Below are positions 33,101 to 43,072 of a stretch of DNA of 44,389 nt, in pieces; within the stretch, counting starts at the first letter, position 1; each line of letters begins with the position of its first letter. Below the pieces are notes generated by a model. It was not told the origin of the DNA and did no database searches. It saw only the letters and a list, made by a program, of their open reading frames with translations. The position numbers and the translations under genes are program-made. This DNA is from Verrucomicrobiaceae bacterium. Lineage in GTDB: Bacteria; Verrucomicrobiota; Verrucomicrobiia; Chthoniobacterales; Chthoniobacteraceae. The stretch covers positions 1-44,389 of the forward strand of contig SXWH01000254.1 in the NCBI GenBank assembly GCA_005791535.1, read 5' to 3'.

Positions 33101-34126
33101 ATGAAGAATCTCATCGGCTATTTGTCTTGTGCGCTCGCGCTTGTGTTGTCGTCGGCTTCGCTGCAGGCGGAGGAGCATCCTTGGCTGGAGTATCCGGGCG
33201 GCGAGGGGCCGGGGAAGGGGAAGCGGGTGGTGTTTATCGCGGCGGACCAGGAGTATCGCAGCGAGCAGGGGATGCCGATGCTGGCAAAGGTGTTGAGCAC
33301 GCATCACGGGTTTCAGACGACGGTGCTGTTTGGCGTGAATGAGAAGCTGGAGGTGGACCCGACGATGCCGGTGTATCCGGAGAAGGGCCAGCCTTTGAAG
33401 GAGCATAACATCCCCGGTCTGGAGACGCTGGAGAAGGCGGACCTGGTGGTCTTTTTTTCGCGCTTGCTGACGCTGCCGATGGAGCAGCGGGAGGCGATTG
33501 TGCGGTATGTGGATTCGGGGAGGTCGATGATTTCGCTGCGGACGGGGAATCATGGGTTTCATGCGGCGCTGCCGTATAAGAAGGACGGGAAGCAGGTGCG
33601 GTGGGGGGAGGATATTTTTGGCGGAGCGTTTATGGGTCATCACGGCCGGTGGATGGCGGATTCGACGCGGGGGTTGCTTGTGCCGGACCAGATGGAGCAT
33701 CCGATTTTGAAGGGCGTGAAGGGTATCTGGGGGGACTCCGATGTTTACCGGACGTATAAGGAAGGGACGAGTCTGCCCGAGGGTTGCACGGCGCTGGTGT
33801 GGGGCCAACCGCTGATGGGGCGGAAGGAAACCGACGAGCCGAATACGAAGCTGGAGGCGCTGCCGGTGGCGTGGTTCAAGCATTGGGAGACGACGGAGGG
33901 GAAGAAGGCGAGGGTGTTTCAATCGACGATGGGAAGCGCGACGGATTTGAAGAACGAGGGGCTGCGGCGGCTGATCGTCAATGCGTCGTACTGGTGCATG
34001 GGGCTGGAGGCTGAGATTTCGCCGACGCGGAGTGTGGAGCCGGTGGGCACGTATGCGCCGCTGGAGAGCGGGTTTAATTATAAGAAGATCGGCGTGGAGC
34101 CGAAGCCGGTATCGGCGTATCGCTGA
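33101..34126 (+). CDS. Exported ThuA-like (class I GATase-fold) protein
   Basis: A 341-residue protein with a signal peptide (1-23, SLQAEE) and a ThuA-like glutamine-amidotransferase-like fold: GKRVVFIAADQEYRSEQGMPML, ADLVVFFSRLLTLPMEQREAIVRYVDSGRSMISLRTGNHGFH, and HPILKGVKGIWGDSDVYRTY. ThuA homologues occur in bacterial sugar utilisation and are abundant in secreted sets of Verrucomicrobiota and Planctomycetota. No catalytic residue set can be asserted. Codon use is strongly biased to G in third position (CTG, GCG, GAG, AAG, GGG), unlike the neighbouring giant gene. It lies 124 bp before that gene; the two need not be linked. Confidence 0.8.
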   Translation: MKNLIGYLSCALALVLSSASLQAEEHPWLEYPGGEGPGKGKRVVFIAADQEYRSEQGMPMLAKVLSTHHGFQTTVLFGVNEKLEVDPTMPVYPEKGQPLKEHNIPGLETLEKADLVVFFSRLLTLPMEQREAIVRYVDSGRSMISLRTGNHGFHAALPYKKDGKQVRWGEDIFGGAFMGHHGRWMADSTRGLLVPDQMEHPILKGVKGIWGDSDVYRTYKEGTSLPEGCTALVWGQPLMGRKETDEPNTKLEALPVAWFKHWETTEGKKARVFQSTMGSATDLKNEGLRRLIVNASYWCMGLEAEISPTRSVEPVGTYAPLESGFNYKKIGVEPKPVSAYR

Positions 34127-34250
34127 GGCGCTGGGAATTTGCTAAGAGAAGTCGTTGCCGTTCCGTCTCTCATTCATGCGTTCCACGGCGTTTGTACCGG
34201 CTGAGAGGGCTGTCCAGACTACCGGCACGCGTTCCACTCACACACTACTC

Positions 34251-37200
34251 ATGTTCGCAAAGTCCAGATTTCACGCGGTCATCGGCGCCGCAGTAATCCT
34301 TATGCTGCACGGTTGGAGTCGTGCGGAGAATGAGGTGGGGTTTATCGAGCGATTCGCCCTTGCAGCGGATCGGGAGAAGGCGCTGCGGGAACTGGTGCCG
34401 GGCACGGAGGATTTCTTCTTTTTCCACGCGCTGCATTTTCAAAACATCCGCGACGAAAAGCGGCTGGATGAAACGCTCGCGGAGTGGAACAGGCAGTCGC
34501 CGGGTGAGAACGGGCGTCGGCGGACCATACTGAACCGCGAGGCGCTGCTCGACTACGCGAAGGATCCAGACGGGACGATCGCGTATTTGAAAGAGCGGTT
34601 GGGAGTCGAATTGAATCACGAACGCGAGACGCCTGATACACCGCCGGATTTGCCGGAGAAGCTGGATGCCGCGCTCGTCTCACGCAATGCATTCGAACGG
34701 GATGCGCTTGAAAACGACGCAGCTCTGAATTCGCTCTCGCAATCTGCCCTAGCGCGCCTTGTGGCGCAGTCGGAAAAGCTGAGGCCGGAGCAGCGGAAAG
34801 CTCTGCTGAAGCGGATAGAGCGGCCGGACACGAAGGGACTCGTGGACTTGATCATTGCGGATTTGAATGGGACGGACGGAACGGAGTTTGGGAGCGCGAG
34901 TATTCATTATGCGCTGCTGCCCGAGCAATTGGACGCGCTGGAGAAGAAATTGCCTGCACTCAAGGCAACGGCCGCGTTTGTCAACGCGCGGATTCGGAAA
35001 CTCGCGCCGCGGGATGATGAAAGTGTCTATGATGACCCGCTGGCACGTGAGGCCTGGCTGGAGCGCCTGTGGAGTTACGTGGAAACGCTGCCGCAGTCTT
35101 TCGATTCCCTGAAGGCCGACGTCCTTTGCCGTCGGCTCGATCACGATCGCGGGCGCGGCGTTTACGATGTGCGGCGGTTCATTCAGTTCCTCAAGCTGCC
35201 GCGTCGTGCGGCGTATGCGAATGGCCAGTGGCTCGCGGAAATGGAGGCTCGCAGACCGCTGGTGCCGGATATCTTTCTTGATGATTCGCCATTGGGTTCG
35301 TTTTCCGTGGATATCGACGCGCTGGTTCGTGAGTATTTTCTCGCGATTCTGGCCAGAGAGGGAGCGGAGAGTCCGGATGCCGAAGGCTGGCGGAAATATA
35401 CCGAGTGGGTGAGTGAAGGGTGGCTGAAGCCCGTCTTCGCCGAGGCGATGCTTACGCACGGCATCGGTGAAGCGGCAGAATGGGCGTCGTATCTTTCGGA
35501 GGATGCGTTTCAGCAACTGAAGGACCGTGTGGATATCGAGTTTCCGGCGACCAATGCGTTGTTCATCAAGCCGGGCGAGGACGTGAGCTTCGACGTGATT
35601 GTGAAGAACACGCCGAAGCTGCTGGTTCGCGTATTCGAACTGAACGCGCTGAACTTTTACCTCCAAAACGATCGTGAACTGGATGCAAACATCGACCTCG
35701 CAGGGCTGGTCGCTACGAGCGAACGAGCGGAGTCTTTTGAGACCGGCCCGTTCGTAAGGAAGCGAAAGACACTTTCATTTCCCGGACTAAAGAACAGGCG
35801 TGGCGCGTGGGTTGTGGAGTTGGTCGGCGGCGGACGCAGCAACCGGGCTCTAATTCGCGTCGGACAGTGGCAGATGATTACCAAAGCGGGCGCGGCCGGG
35901 ATGATGATTTCGGTGTTTGATGAGAACCGCAAACCGGTGCCGGATGCCGTGGCCTGGATCGAAGGTCGCAAGTTCACGCACGATCCGGCGACCGGCCTAC
36001 TGGTTGTTCCTTTCTCGACGCAGCCGGGAGAAAAGGCGCTCATCCTATCCGACGCGGAGGGGACTTTCGCCAGTCGCTCCGAATTTGAACATCAGGATGA
36101 AAATTACGCGATGGGTGTTTCATTCCACATCGAGCGCGAGCAACTGCTTGCACGCCGGCGTGCGACCATAGCTGTTCAGCCATCGTTGTATCTGTGGGGG
36201 ATGCTTCTCGATCCTGCGATGCTGGAGGAGCCGAAGCTCACACTCCATTTCGTATCGCATGATTCCATTTCGAGCCGGATTGAGTTCACTGACCTGAAGT
36301 TGCGTGCCGATGCGGTCTCTACGTTCGAGTTTCAAGTTCCGGATCGCCTTGCGAGTATCACCGCAGTTTTAAGCGGGAAGGTGACTTCTGTGTCGAAGGG
36401 CGGTGAGAAGCAGGCTCTGTCGGGGAGATTCACCTGGAAGCTCAACAAAATGGACACAAAGGATGCTGTGGCTGCAGGTCTTTTGAGCAAAAGTGCTGAT
36501 GGATATTTTTTCGAGCTCCGAGGCAGGAATGGTGAGGCGATGTCGGGGCGGCAGGTGGAGTTCGATTTCCACCACCGCGACTACGGGCCGTCCATCAAAG
36601 TCTCGATGCGAACCGATGCGAAAGGGCGAATCAGCCTCGGAGGGCTCGCGGACATTTCCTCGATTCATGCGGAGAGCGGCGGAATGGAGGCGGTCGATTG
36701 GAATCTTCGCGACTATCAGCGCTTGCGGCCCGCGAATCTGAACGTGCTCGAAGGCGATGATGTCCGGATTCCTCTCCCACCCGGGACGTGGCCTCCCGAG
36801 CTGTCGCTGCTCGAAACGCGGGGTGGCACTTTTGTTGGTGGTAATAATTTTGTCGCGAACCTTGCGGCGAAGATGGACTCGGATGCTGGATTCCTCGTCA
36901 TTCGCGATCTGCCCGCGGGTAGTTACTCGCTTGGATTTCGAAACTCAGACGAGACTCTAAGAATCAACGTGGTCCGAGGAATCAAGGCTGGGAACTGGCT
37001 GCTCAGCGAAAGACTGATGGCGAGAACGCTCGATACGAAGCCTCTTCAAATCACGGATGTCTCGGCGGACAGGGAGAACGTGACGGTTAGGCTGGCGAAC
37101 GTGAATTCTTTCACCCGCGTTCACATCGCAGCGACACGATTTGTTCCGGAAACAAGGTTGTTCGAATCACTTTCCGACTTCCGCTGGAGCAATCCGGAAT

Positions 37201-40200
37201 CACGTTGGTGGCAGCGGATGCCGAATCAGTTCTCCCGTGAGCGCGAGATTGGAGATGAATATCGCTACATTCTCGAACGAAGGGCCTTGAAGATTTATGC
37301 GGGAAACATGCTCGCGCGACCGGGTTTGATTTTGAATCCGTGGCAAATCGAGGATGTCGCGTCACAAGCTCTTTCACAGAAGGCAGCGAAGGACATGATG
37401 AATAGGCCGAGCGGAGGACTCGAGGCGGTAACCCCGGAACGTGCGACCGCCATGGGAGGTCGTCGTGAAGTGGCGAAGGATACCGATGCAAATCTCGATT
37501 TTCTCGCCGACCCCGCGCCGGTGGTTTACAATCTTGTCCCCGATAAAGACGGAGTGATTCGCATCGACCGGAAGGCTCTCGGGGACCGTTATTTTGTGCA
37601 AGTGTATGCCGAGGATTTGACCACAGCGGTGCAGCGAAACATCGCGCTTCCGGAGCGTCCGACTGTCCTCTTTGATCGAAGGCTTTCCAAGGGGCTCGAT
37701 CCGGCGCGTGCGTTTGCGGAGAAGCGGGAGGTCACAGTGCTCGGGAAGGGCGAATCACTCGTGATTGCCGACATTTTGACGAGCGAACTGGAAACTTACG
37801 ACTCGCTCGCCCGCATTCACGGATTGTTGGCCACGCTGAACCCGGATGCACCACTCGCGGACTTCGCATCGCTGTTGGAATGGCCAAACCTCAAGGACGA
37901 GGAACGGCTCGCGAAGTACAGCGAATACGCGTGTCACGAGGTGAACTTCTTCCTTTCACGCAAGGAACCGGAGTTTTTTGAGAAGGTGATCAAGCCGCAC
38001 CTCGCGAACAAAAAGGACCGGACGTTCATGGATGATTACCTTCTCGGGAACGACCTCGCGGCCTACCTGGAACCGGCTGCTTATGCGCGGCTCAATGCAT
38101 TGGAGTGTGCACTGCTTGGAACCCGCATCGCCGGTGAAGGCGCGAATGCATTTCGCCGCCTTCGCGAGCAGTGGGAACTGCTCCCGCCGAATCCGGCGGC
38201 AGAGGAGGCTCTATTTGAAACGGCTTTGCGCGGACGGGCGCTCGCCGGCGCCGACGGTGGCGTGGTTGATGCGATTGATGGGCTGAAGGAACGTCTGGCG
38301 GACATGGCAGATTCGGGCAACGCCGCACCGGCGAAGGAAGCGAGCGTGTTGGGGCGGGTTGACGCTGAAGGCAAGCAGGCGAAGCTCCAGCGAGGTTTCG
38401 GCCGGTCGGCAGACAGGGGTGAGAACCAGCTCGCAGAAAGGGAGCAGGTCAAAACGGAGGAGCTTCGACGATTTGTCGAGGCGAAGGGCGGAGTAGCGGA
38501 TCGATTCGGAAGCGTCGCATCGCCTCGCGAAATGGCGGAGAAGATTGTCGACCTGCGCTTCAAAGCGAAATCCGATCCGAAAGCGAAAGAGCTCCTCGAC
38601 GATTTCGCCCGCGCTCCGCAGTCGAGCGAATGGTTCGCATTGGCGGGCGCAACGAACGGGATCGGAAAGAATGTGACATGGGATGCCGACGGGGATGGAG
38701 CCATATCGGAGTTCGCATTCACCAGTGCCGCCGCCGGGCGTGCCCTTCGGGAAAGCGTGCGTTCATTTTACCGGGCGATGGGAACCACACGGGAGTTTGC
38801 GGAGCATAATTACTATCGCCGCAGAATCGCGGACCAGGGCGCGGCTCTGGTGCCCGTGAACGCATTCTGGCGCGACTTCGCACGGCACGTCGCTGACGGG
38901 CAGCGCGGGCCTTTTGTATCGCCGCATATCGCGCAGTGCTCCGGAAATCTTACCGAGATGTTGCTGGCCCTTGCGGTGCTCGATCTGCCGCTGAAATCTG
39001 CAAAGCACGAAACGAAGGCTGATGGCGCAAAGATGACGCTCACCGCCTCAGGGCCGGTCATTGTGTTTCACAAACAAATCGCTCCGACGACTCCCACCAA
39101 GTCGCGTAGCGGCGCGCTGCTCGTCGCACAGAGCTTTTACCGCCACGACGACCGATACGAGCAGGAGGAGAATGAGCAGATCGAAAAATATGTCACCGGC
39201 GAGTTCCTGAGCGGTGTGGTCTATGGCGCAAATGTCGTGGTCACGAATCCGACTGCATTGACAGTGAAGGCCGATGTTCTGACGCAGATTCCCGAGGGGG
39301 CGATTCCCGTGCTTGGCTCGAAGGCGACCTTTTCGCGGAAGGTGCGGCTCAACCCTTTCTCCACGGAGCGATTCGAGTATGCGTTCTATTTCCCCGCCCA
39401 GCCCGCGAAGGCGGGCGGCCGGTTTGCTCATTATCCCGTGAACGCATCAGTGCCGGACGGTGGAGGTGGCGCTGCGAAGCCGGTGACATTCAAGGTCGTC
39501 GCACGGCCCACAGTATTCGATCGCGGCTCGTGGGACTTTGTTTCGCAGCGGGGGACCAACTCGGACGTATTCGCGTTCCTTGCGAAGAATAATCTCGCGG
39601 CGCTGGATTTCAGTCGTGTCGCATGGCGCTGCAAGGATGCGGCATTTTTCAGGAAGCTCACGGCGTTCATGAAAACGAACCAAGTGCAGGATGAAACGAT
39701 CGCGAGCTATGCGTTGATGCACAATGATCCGGATATCCTCCAGCAGTGGCTGGTTCTCGAAGAGTCCTTTCTGAACGAATGCGGTCCATGGCTTTCATCG
39801 CCGATTGCCGGAGTAAATCCTATTGCGCGGCGGGCTTACGAGCATCTGGAGTATTCGCCGTTGATCAATCAGCGCGCGCACCAACTCGGTGGGGAGAGGC
39901 GTATCGCGAATCCGGAGGTTCTGGGGCAATATACGGCGTTACTTGATGTCCTAGCGCACAAGCCCGCGCTTGATGCTGCGGATACGATGGGCGTTGTGTA
40001 CTACCTCTTTCTACAGGATCGCGTGGAGGAGGCGCTTGAGCGCTTTTATTCGGTGGATGCAGATGCGCTCCCGGCGCGGATTCAATATGACTACTTCGCG
40101 TGCTATGCGGCGCTTTATGAGAGCCGTCCTGAAGACGCCCGGATCATTGCCGCGAAGTACGCGAAGCACCCTGTTTCGAGGTGGAGGTCGCAGTTCGCGG

Positions 40201-40955
40201 AAGTGGATACCATGCTCGATGAAGTCGAAGGCAAGGCGGTGGTGGCATCGGAGGTCGGGGCTGCGGAACGCGAGAAGAGACACGCGGCGCTGGCGGAAGC
40301 CGATGCGGCATTTGATTTGAAGATCGAGAATGCGAAGCTCGGGCTGACGTATCGGAACCTCGATAGCGTAACGGTGAATTTCTATCTGACCGACCCGGAG
40401 TTCGCGTTTAGCAGTTCACCGTTTGGGGAAGGGGACATTGCCCGGGCGGGCTGGATCAAACCTCGGAAGTCCGTGCTCGTACCGTTGGCAAAGGGAGTGA
40501 CGTCGCACGAAATCCCGATTCCCGCGGAGTTTGATAATGCAAATGTGCTTGTGGAGGTTACGGGTGCGGGGCTTCGGAAGTCGCTGCCGTATCATGCGCA
40601 TTCGATGAAGTTGGCGCTCGCCGAAAACTTCGGGCGACTGGAAATCCGTTCGCAGGATAGTGGGGCTCCGCTCGACGGCGCGTACGTGAAGGTCTATGCG
40701 CGGCTGCGCGATGGCGGCATCCGCTTCTACAAGGATGGTTACACCGATCGCCGCGGGCGCTTTGACTATGCGAGCATCAATGGAAATGAGGCCCGCATGG
40801 AGCCGGTTCCGACCGGGTCCGCCGCGACGGGGCGTGGGCTGGACCACCAGACACTCAAGCCCGCTGAACTCGGGAGCGTGGATGCTCTTAGCATGTTCAT
40901 CCTGAGCGCGAAAAACGGATCGCTGATTTGCGAAGTTCTGCCGCCGAAGCAATAG
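34251..40955 (+). CDS. Giant exported protein of unknown function (2234 residues)
   Basis: A very long exported protein. ATG 34251 gives a signal peptide (MFAKSRFHAVIGAAVILMLHGWSRAEN, shown in part: hydrophobic core AVIGAAVILML); an earlier in-frame GTG at 34155 is less likely. The N-terminal 400 residues look helical. Between about 450 and 950 there are beta-rich stretches recalling macroglobulin-like domains (ISVFDENRKPVPDAVAWIEG, FPGLKNRRGAWVVEL). Near residue 1478 is a calcium-loop-like DADGDGAISE, followed by a helical, TPR-like zone (about 1800-2000: LYESRPEDARIIAAKYAKH). The C-terminal 100 residues form a beta-sandwich-like end (APLDGAYVKVYARLRDGG). I cannot name the family. It converges with lutC with only nine bases between stops. 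Confidence 0.85.
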   Translation: MFAKSRFHAVIGAAVILMLHGWSRAENEVGFIERFALAADREKALRELVPGTEDFFFFHALHFQNIRDEKRLDETLAEWNRQSPGENGRRRTILNREALLDYAKDPDGTIAYLKERLGVELNHERETPDTPPDLPEKLDAALVSRNAFERDALENDAALNSLSQSALARLVAQSEKLRPEQRKALLKRIERPDTKGLVDLIIADLNGTDGTEFGSASIHYALLPEQLDALEKKLPALKATAAFVNARIRKLAPRDDESVYDDPLAREAWLERLWSYVETLPQSFDSLKADVLCRRLDHDRGRGVYDVRRFIQFLKLPRRAAYANGQWLAEMEARRPLVPDIFLDDSPLGSFSVDIDALVREYFLAILAREGAESPDAEGWRKYTEWVSEGWLKPVFAEAMLTHGIGEAAEWASYLSEDAFQQLKDRVDIEFPATNALFIKPGEDVSFDVIVKNTPKLLVRVFELNALNFYLQNDRELDANIDLAGLVATSERAESFETGPFVRKRKTLSFPGLKNRRGAWVVELVGGGRSNRALIRVGQWQMITKAGAAGMMISVFDENRKPVPDAVAWIEGRKFTHDPATGLLVVPFSTQPGEKALILSDAEGTFASRSEFEHQDENYAMGVSFHIEREQLLARRRATIAVQPSLYLWGMLLDPAMLEEPKLTLHFVSHDSISSRIEFTDLKLRADAVSTFEFQVPDRLASITAVLSGKVTSVSKGGEKQALSGRFTWKLNKMDTKDAVAAGLLSKSADGYFFELRGRNGEAMSGRQVEFDFHHRDYGPSIKVSMRTDAKGRISLGGLADISSIHAESGGMEAVDWNLRDYQRLRPANLNVLEGDDVRIPLPPGTWPPELSLLETRGGTFVGGNNFVANLAAKMDSDAGFLVIRDLPAGSYSLGFRNSDETLRINVVRGIKAGNWLLSERLMARTLDTKPLQITDVSADRENVTVRLANVNSFTRVHIAATRFVPETRLFESLSDFRWSNPESRWWQRMPNQFSREREIGDEYRYILERRALKIYAGNMLARPGLILNPWQIEDVASQALSQKAAKDMMNRPSGGLEAVTPERATAMGGRREVAKDTDANLDFLADPAPVVYNLVPDKDGVIRIDRKALGDRYFVQVYAEDLTTAVQRNIALPERPTVLFDRRLSKGLDPARAFAEKREVTVLGKGESLVIADILTSELETYDSLARIHGLLATLNPDAPLADFASLLEWPNLKDEERLAKYSEYACHEVNFFLSRKEPEFFEKVIKPHLANKKDRTFMDDYLLGNDLAAYLEPAAYARLNALECALLGTRIAGEGANAFRRLREQWELLPPNPAAEEALFETALRGRALAGADGGVVDAIDGLKERLADMADSGNAAPAKEASVLGRVDAEGKQAKLQRGFGRSADRGENQLAEREQVKTEELRRFVEAKGGVADRFGSVASPREMAEKIVDLRFKAKSDPKAKELLDDFARAPQSSEWFALAGATNGIGKNVTWDADGDGAISEFAFTSAAAGRALRESVRSFYRAMGTTREFAEHNYYRRRIADQGAALVPVNAFWRDFARHVADGQRGPFVSPHIAQCSGNLTEMLLALAVLDLPLKSAKHETKADGAKMTLTASGPVIVFHKQIAPTTPTKSRSGALLVAQSFYRHDDRYEQEENEQIEKYVTGEFLSGVVYGANVVVTNPTALTVKADVLTQIPEGAIPVLGSKATFSRKVRLNPFSTERFEYAFYFPAQPAKAGGRFAHYPVNASVPDGGGGAAKPVTFKVVARPTVFDRGSWDFVSQRGTNSDVFAFLAKNNLAALDFSRVAWRCKDAAFFRKLTAFMKTNQVQDETIASYALMHNDPDILQQWLVLEESFLNECGPWLSSPIAGVNPIARRAYEHLEYSPLINQRAHQLGGERRIANPEVLGQYTALLDVLAHKPALDAADTMGVVYYLFLQDRVEEALERFYSVDADALPARIQYDYFACYAALYESRPEDARIIAAKYAKHPVSRWRSQFAEVDTMLDEVEGKAVVASEVGAAEREKRHAALAEADAAFDLKIENAKLGLTYRNLDSVTVNFYLTDPEFAFSSSPFGEGDIARAGWIKPRKSVLVPLAKGVTSHEIPIPAEFDNANVLVEVTGAGLRKSLPYHAHSMKLALAENFGRLEIRSQDSGAPLDGAYVKVYARLRDGGIRFYKDGYTDRRGRFDYASINGNEARMEPVPTGSAATGRGLDHQTLKPAELGSVDALSMFILSAKNGSLICEVLPPKQ

Positions 40956-40964
40956 CTGCCTCGG

Positions 40965-41663
40965 CTAAATGAGAAACACCGTGAGCTTCCGCGGTCCGTG
41001 CGCCCCGAGCACGAGAATGCGTTCGATGTCGCCGGTCCGGCTCGGTCCCGTGATGAGCGTGGACATGCTCGGCCACTGATTCTCGCCGTAGAGTCGGGTC
41101 ATGAGTTCAAAAGCCGCAGGCAAATCCGGTACGAGTTGATCACGATGAGCGATTACGACGTGATGTGGCGGAAGCACACTCAATGCGCGCCCTCCGGCGC
41201 TCCGGGTTGTGAGGAAAATCGAGCCGGTTTGGGCAACGAGCGCATCGCATGCGGTGATTCCCACATCGCATTTCGCCATTTCGTTGGCATCGTAGCCGCC
41301 GTCGGTTTCGAGCGCAGGAAGCGCGATGGCCGTGGCCGCGGGTGAAATTAAAGGATGCCGGTGCGCTGCGACTTTCCTCCAGCCTTCCGCGAGGGCGAGT
41401 TCGCGGAGCTTTGAATGCACGTCGGCTTCGTCGTTGCAAAGGTGGACGACCGTTTTCAACTCGGCGGAAAGTTTCTGGAACTGCTCAAGCCAGGCAGCGC
41501 TGTCGGCCCCGGGGTCCGGCAGCCATTGACGGGCTCCGGCGATGGCATTGCGCGCTTCACTAATCGCGTGCGGCTTGTGCGAAGAGCCATGATGACCGGG
41601 CATCGGCGCCTGAGTCTTTAGTGCGTCCCGGATTCGGGTGAAGATTTTTTCGCGTTCGGTCAT
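40965..41663 (-). CDS. lutC: Lactate utilization protein C (LUD domain)
   Basis: A 232-residue LUD-domain protein (YkgG/LutC), third part of the LutABC L-lactate dehydrogenase complex that oxidises lactate to pyruvate. The nucleotide/CoA-transferase-like fold shows CDVGITACDALVAQTGSIFLTT and LPPHHVVIAH and the C-terminal STLITGPSRTGDIERILVLGAHGP, all typical. Its start overlaps the lutB stop by four bases (ATGA), so expression is translationally coupled. No gene lies between it and the giant exported protein. Confidence 0.93.
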   Translation of the reverse strand: MTEREKIFTRIRDALKTQAPMPGHHGSSHKPHAISEARNAIAGARQWLPDPGADSAAWLEQFQKLSAELKTVVHLCNDEADVHSKLRELALAEGWRKVAAHRHPLISPAATAIALPALETDGGYDANEMAKCDVGITACDALVAQTGSIFLTTRSAGGRALSVLPPHHVVIAHRDQLVPDLPAAFELMTRLYGENQWPSMSTLITGPSRTGDIERILVLGAHGPRKLTVFLI

Positions 41664-43072
41664 TTGGATTGCCTCCGTTTCCAGTAGTCACGGAACGATT
41701 CGTGGGCAACTTCCGGAAGCTCGCGCGATTTCGTCCAGGCCGCCGCAGGATCGAAAATCGTGCCCTTCACAAGCGCATGGAGCGGCTGGAAGAGGCGTCC
41801 GAGTTTGATCGAAAGCGAGAAGAGTTTGGGACGATTGATCAGGAAGGTGAACCCGCGCCAAAGCATTCCTTCGAGGAACCCCCGCTTCTCATCGATGGCG
41901 TTGCGACGGTTGTGGAGCAGGTGGTGGTGAAGGTCGATTTTGACAGGGCACGTTTCGGTGCAGGCGCCGCAAAGCGACGACGCGCCTGAGAGATGCTTCC
42001 AGTCCTGCAATCCACGGAAGTGCGGGGTGATGACGGAGCCAATCGGGCCCTGATAGGTCGTGCCGTAGCTGAGACCGCCGACGTTTTTGAAAATCGGGCA
42101 GACATTCAGGCAGGCGCCGCAACGGATGCAGTGCAGGGCGTCGCGCTGCTGCGGGTCGGCGAGGAGCGCGGTGCGGTTGTTGTCGAGGAAGATAACATGC
42201 CATTCGATCGGTCCGTCGCTTTCGCCGGGCTGTTTCGGGCCGGCATACATCGTATTGTAGCCGGTGAGCGGCTGGCCGGTGCCGGCCGTCGCGAGCATTG
42301 GCAGGAAAAGAGCGAGGTCGCTGAACTTGGGCAGCACCTTCTCGATACCGACGAGCGTGATCATCACGCGTGGCAGTGCAGCGGTTAGGCGCGCATTGCC
42401 TTCGTTTTCCGTGATGGAAATCATCCCGGTATCGGCGACCACGAAATTTGCGCCGGTGATGCCGATGTCGGCGTCGATGTATTTCTGCCGGAGCACCCGG
42501 CGGGCAATCATCGTCAGTTCCTCAGGATCGTGGGTTTGAGCGGTGCCGAGGTGGTTCTCAAAGAGGTCGCTGATTTCCTCCCGGCTGAGGTGCATGCAGG
42601 GGAAGACGAAGTGATATGGCGGCTCGCCTTTGAGTTGCTGGATGTATTCGCCGAGGTCGCTTTCGATGACGTCGTAGCCGAGTTGTTCGAGCAGTTGGTT
42701 GAGGTGAATCTCCTCGGAGGTCATCACTTTGGACTTCACGATCCGCCGCGCATTGTGGCGGCGGATGATATCCACGATGACCTGCCGCGCCTGCTCGCCG
42801 GTGCTTGTCCAGTGGACTTGCGTGCCGCGTGCGGTCGCGTTGCGCTCGAAGGCTTCCAGATGCTTGTCGAGTTCTTTCAGTGCGGCCCACTTTGTCTCCG
42901 CTGCTGTCTGCCGGGCTTCCTGCCAGTTCCGGAAAAGCGCCTGCCGCGAATAGCGTGAGACGTAGTATTTTCCCATCGCCGTCTGGATGCGCCGACGATG
43001 CTCGGTGTCGTGTGTGATGCGGTCTGCATCCTCAAAAAACTGCGCTCTTGGCGCGATTGCGACGTCACTCAC
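41660..43072 (-). CDS. lutB: Lactate utilization iron-sulfur protein LutB
   Basis: A 470-residue protein with an N-terminal LUD domain (about 50-270: VIVDIIRRHNARRIVKSKVM, GANFVVADTGMISITENEGN) and C-terminal ferredoxin-like [4Fe-4S] domain with CIRCGACLNVCP and CGACTETCP clusters. It is the central electron-transfer subunit of the LutABC complex. Its start overlaps lutA by eight bases and its stop overlaps lutC by four, so all three are one operon. Length and motif order are normal. Confidence 0.95.
   Translation of the reverse strand: MSDVAIAPRAQFFEDADRITHDTEHRRRIQTAMGKYYVSRYSRQALFRNWQEARQTAAETKWAALKELDKHLEAFERNATARGTQVHWTSTGEQARQVIVDIIRRHNARRIVKSKVMTSEEIHLNQLLEQLGYDVIESDLGEYIQQLKGEPPYHFVFPCMHLSREEISDLFENHLGTAQTHDPEELTMIARRVLRQKYIDADIGITGANFVVADTGMISITENEGNARLTAALPRVMITLVGIEKVLPKFSDLALFLPMLATAGTGQPLTGYNTMYAGPKQPGESDGPIEWHVIFLDNNRTALLADPQQRDALHCIRCGACLNVCPIFKNVGGLSYGTTYQGPIGSVITPHFRGLQDWKHLSGASSLCGACTETCPVKIDLHHHLLHNRRNAIDEKRGFLEGMLWRGFTFLINRPKLFSLSIKLGRLFQPLHALVKGTIFDPAAAWTKSRELPEVAHESFRDYWKRRQSK

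Noticed and set aside
38682..38711. EF-hand calcium loop in the giant protein
   Set aside because: The DxDGDGxI core is present but the required acidic residue at loop position 12 is missing, so no EF-hand is claimed.
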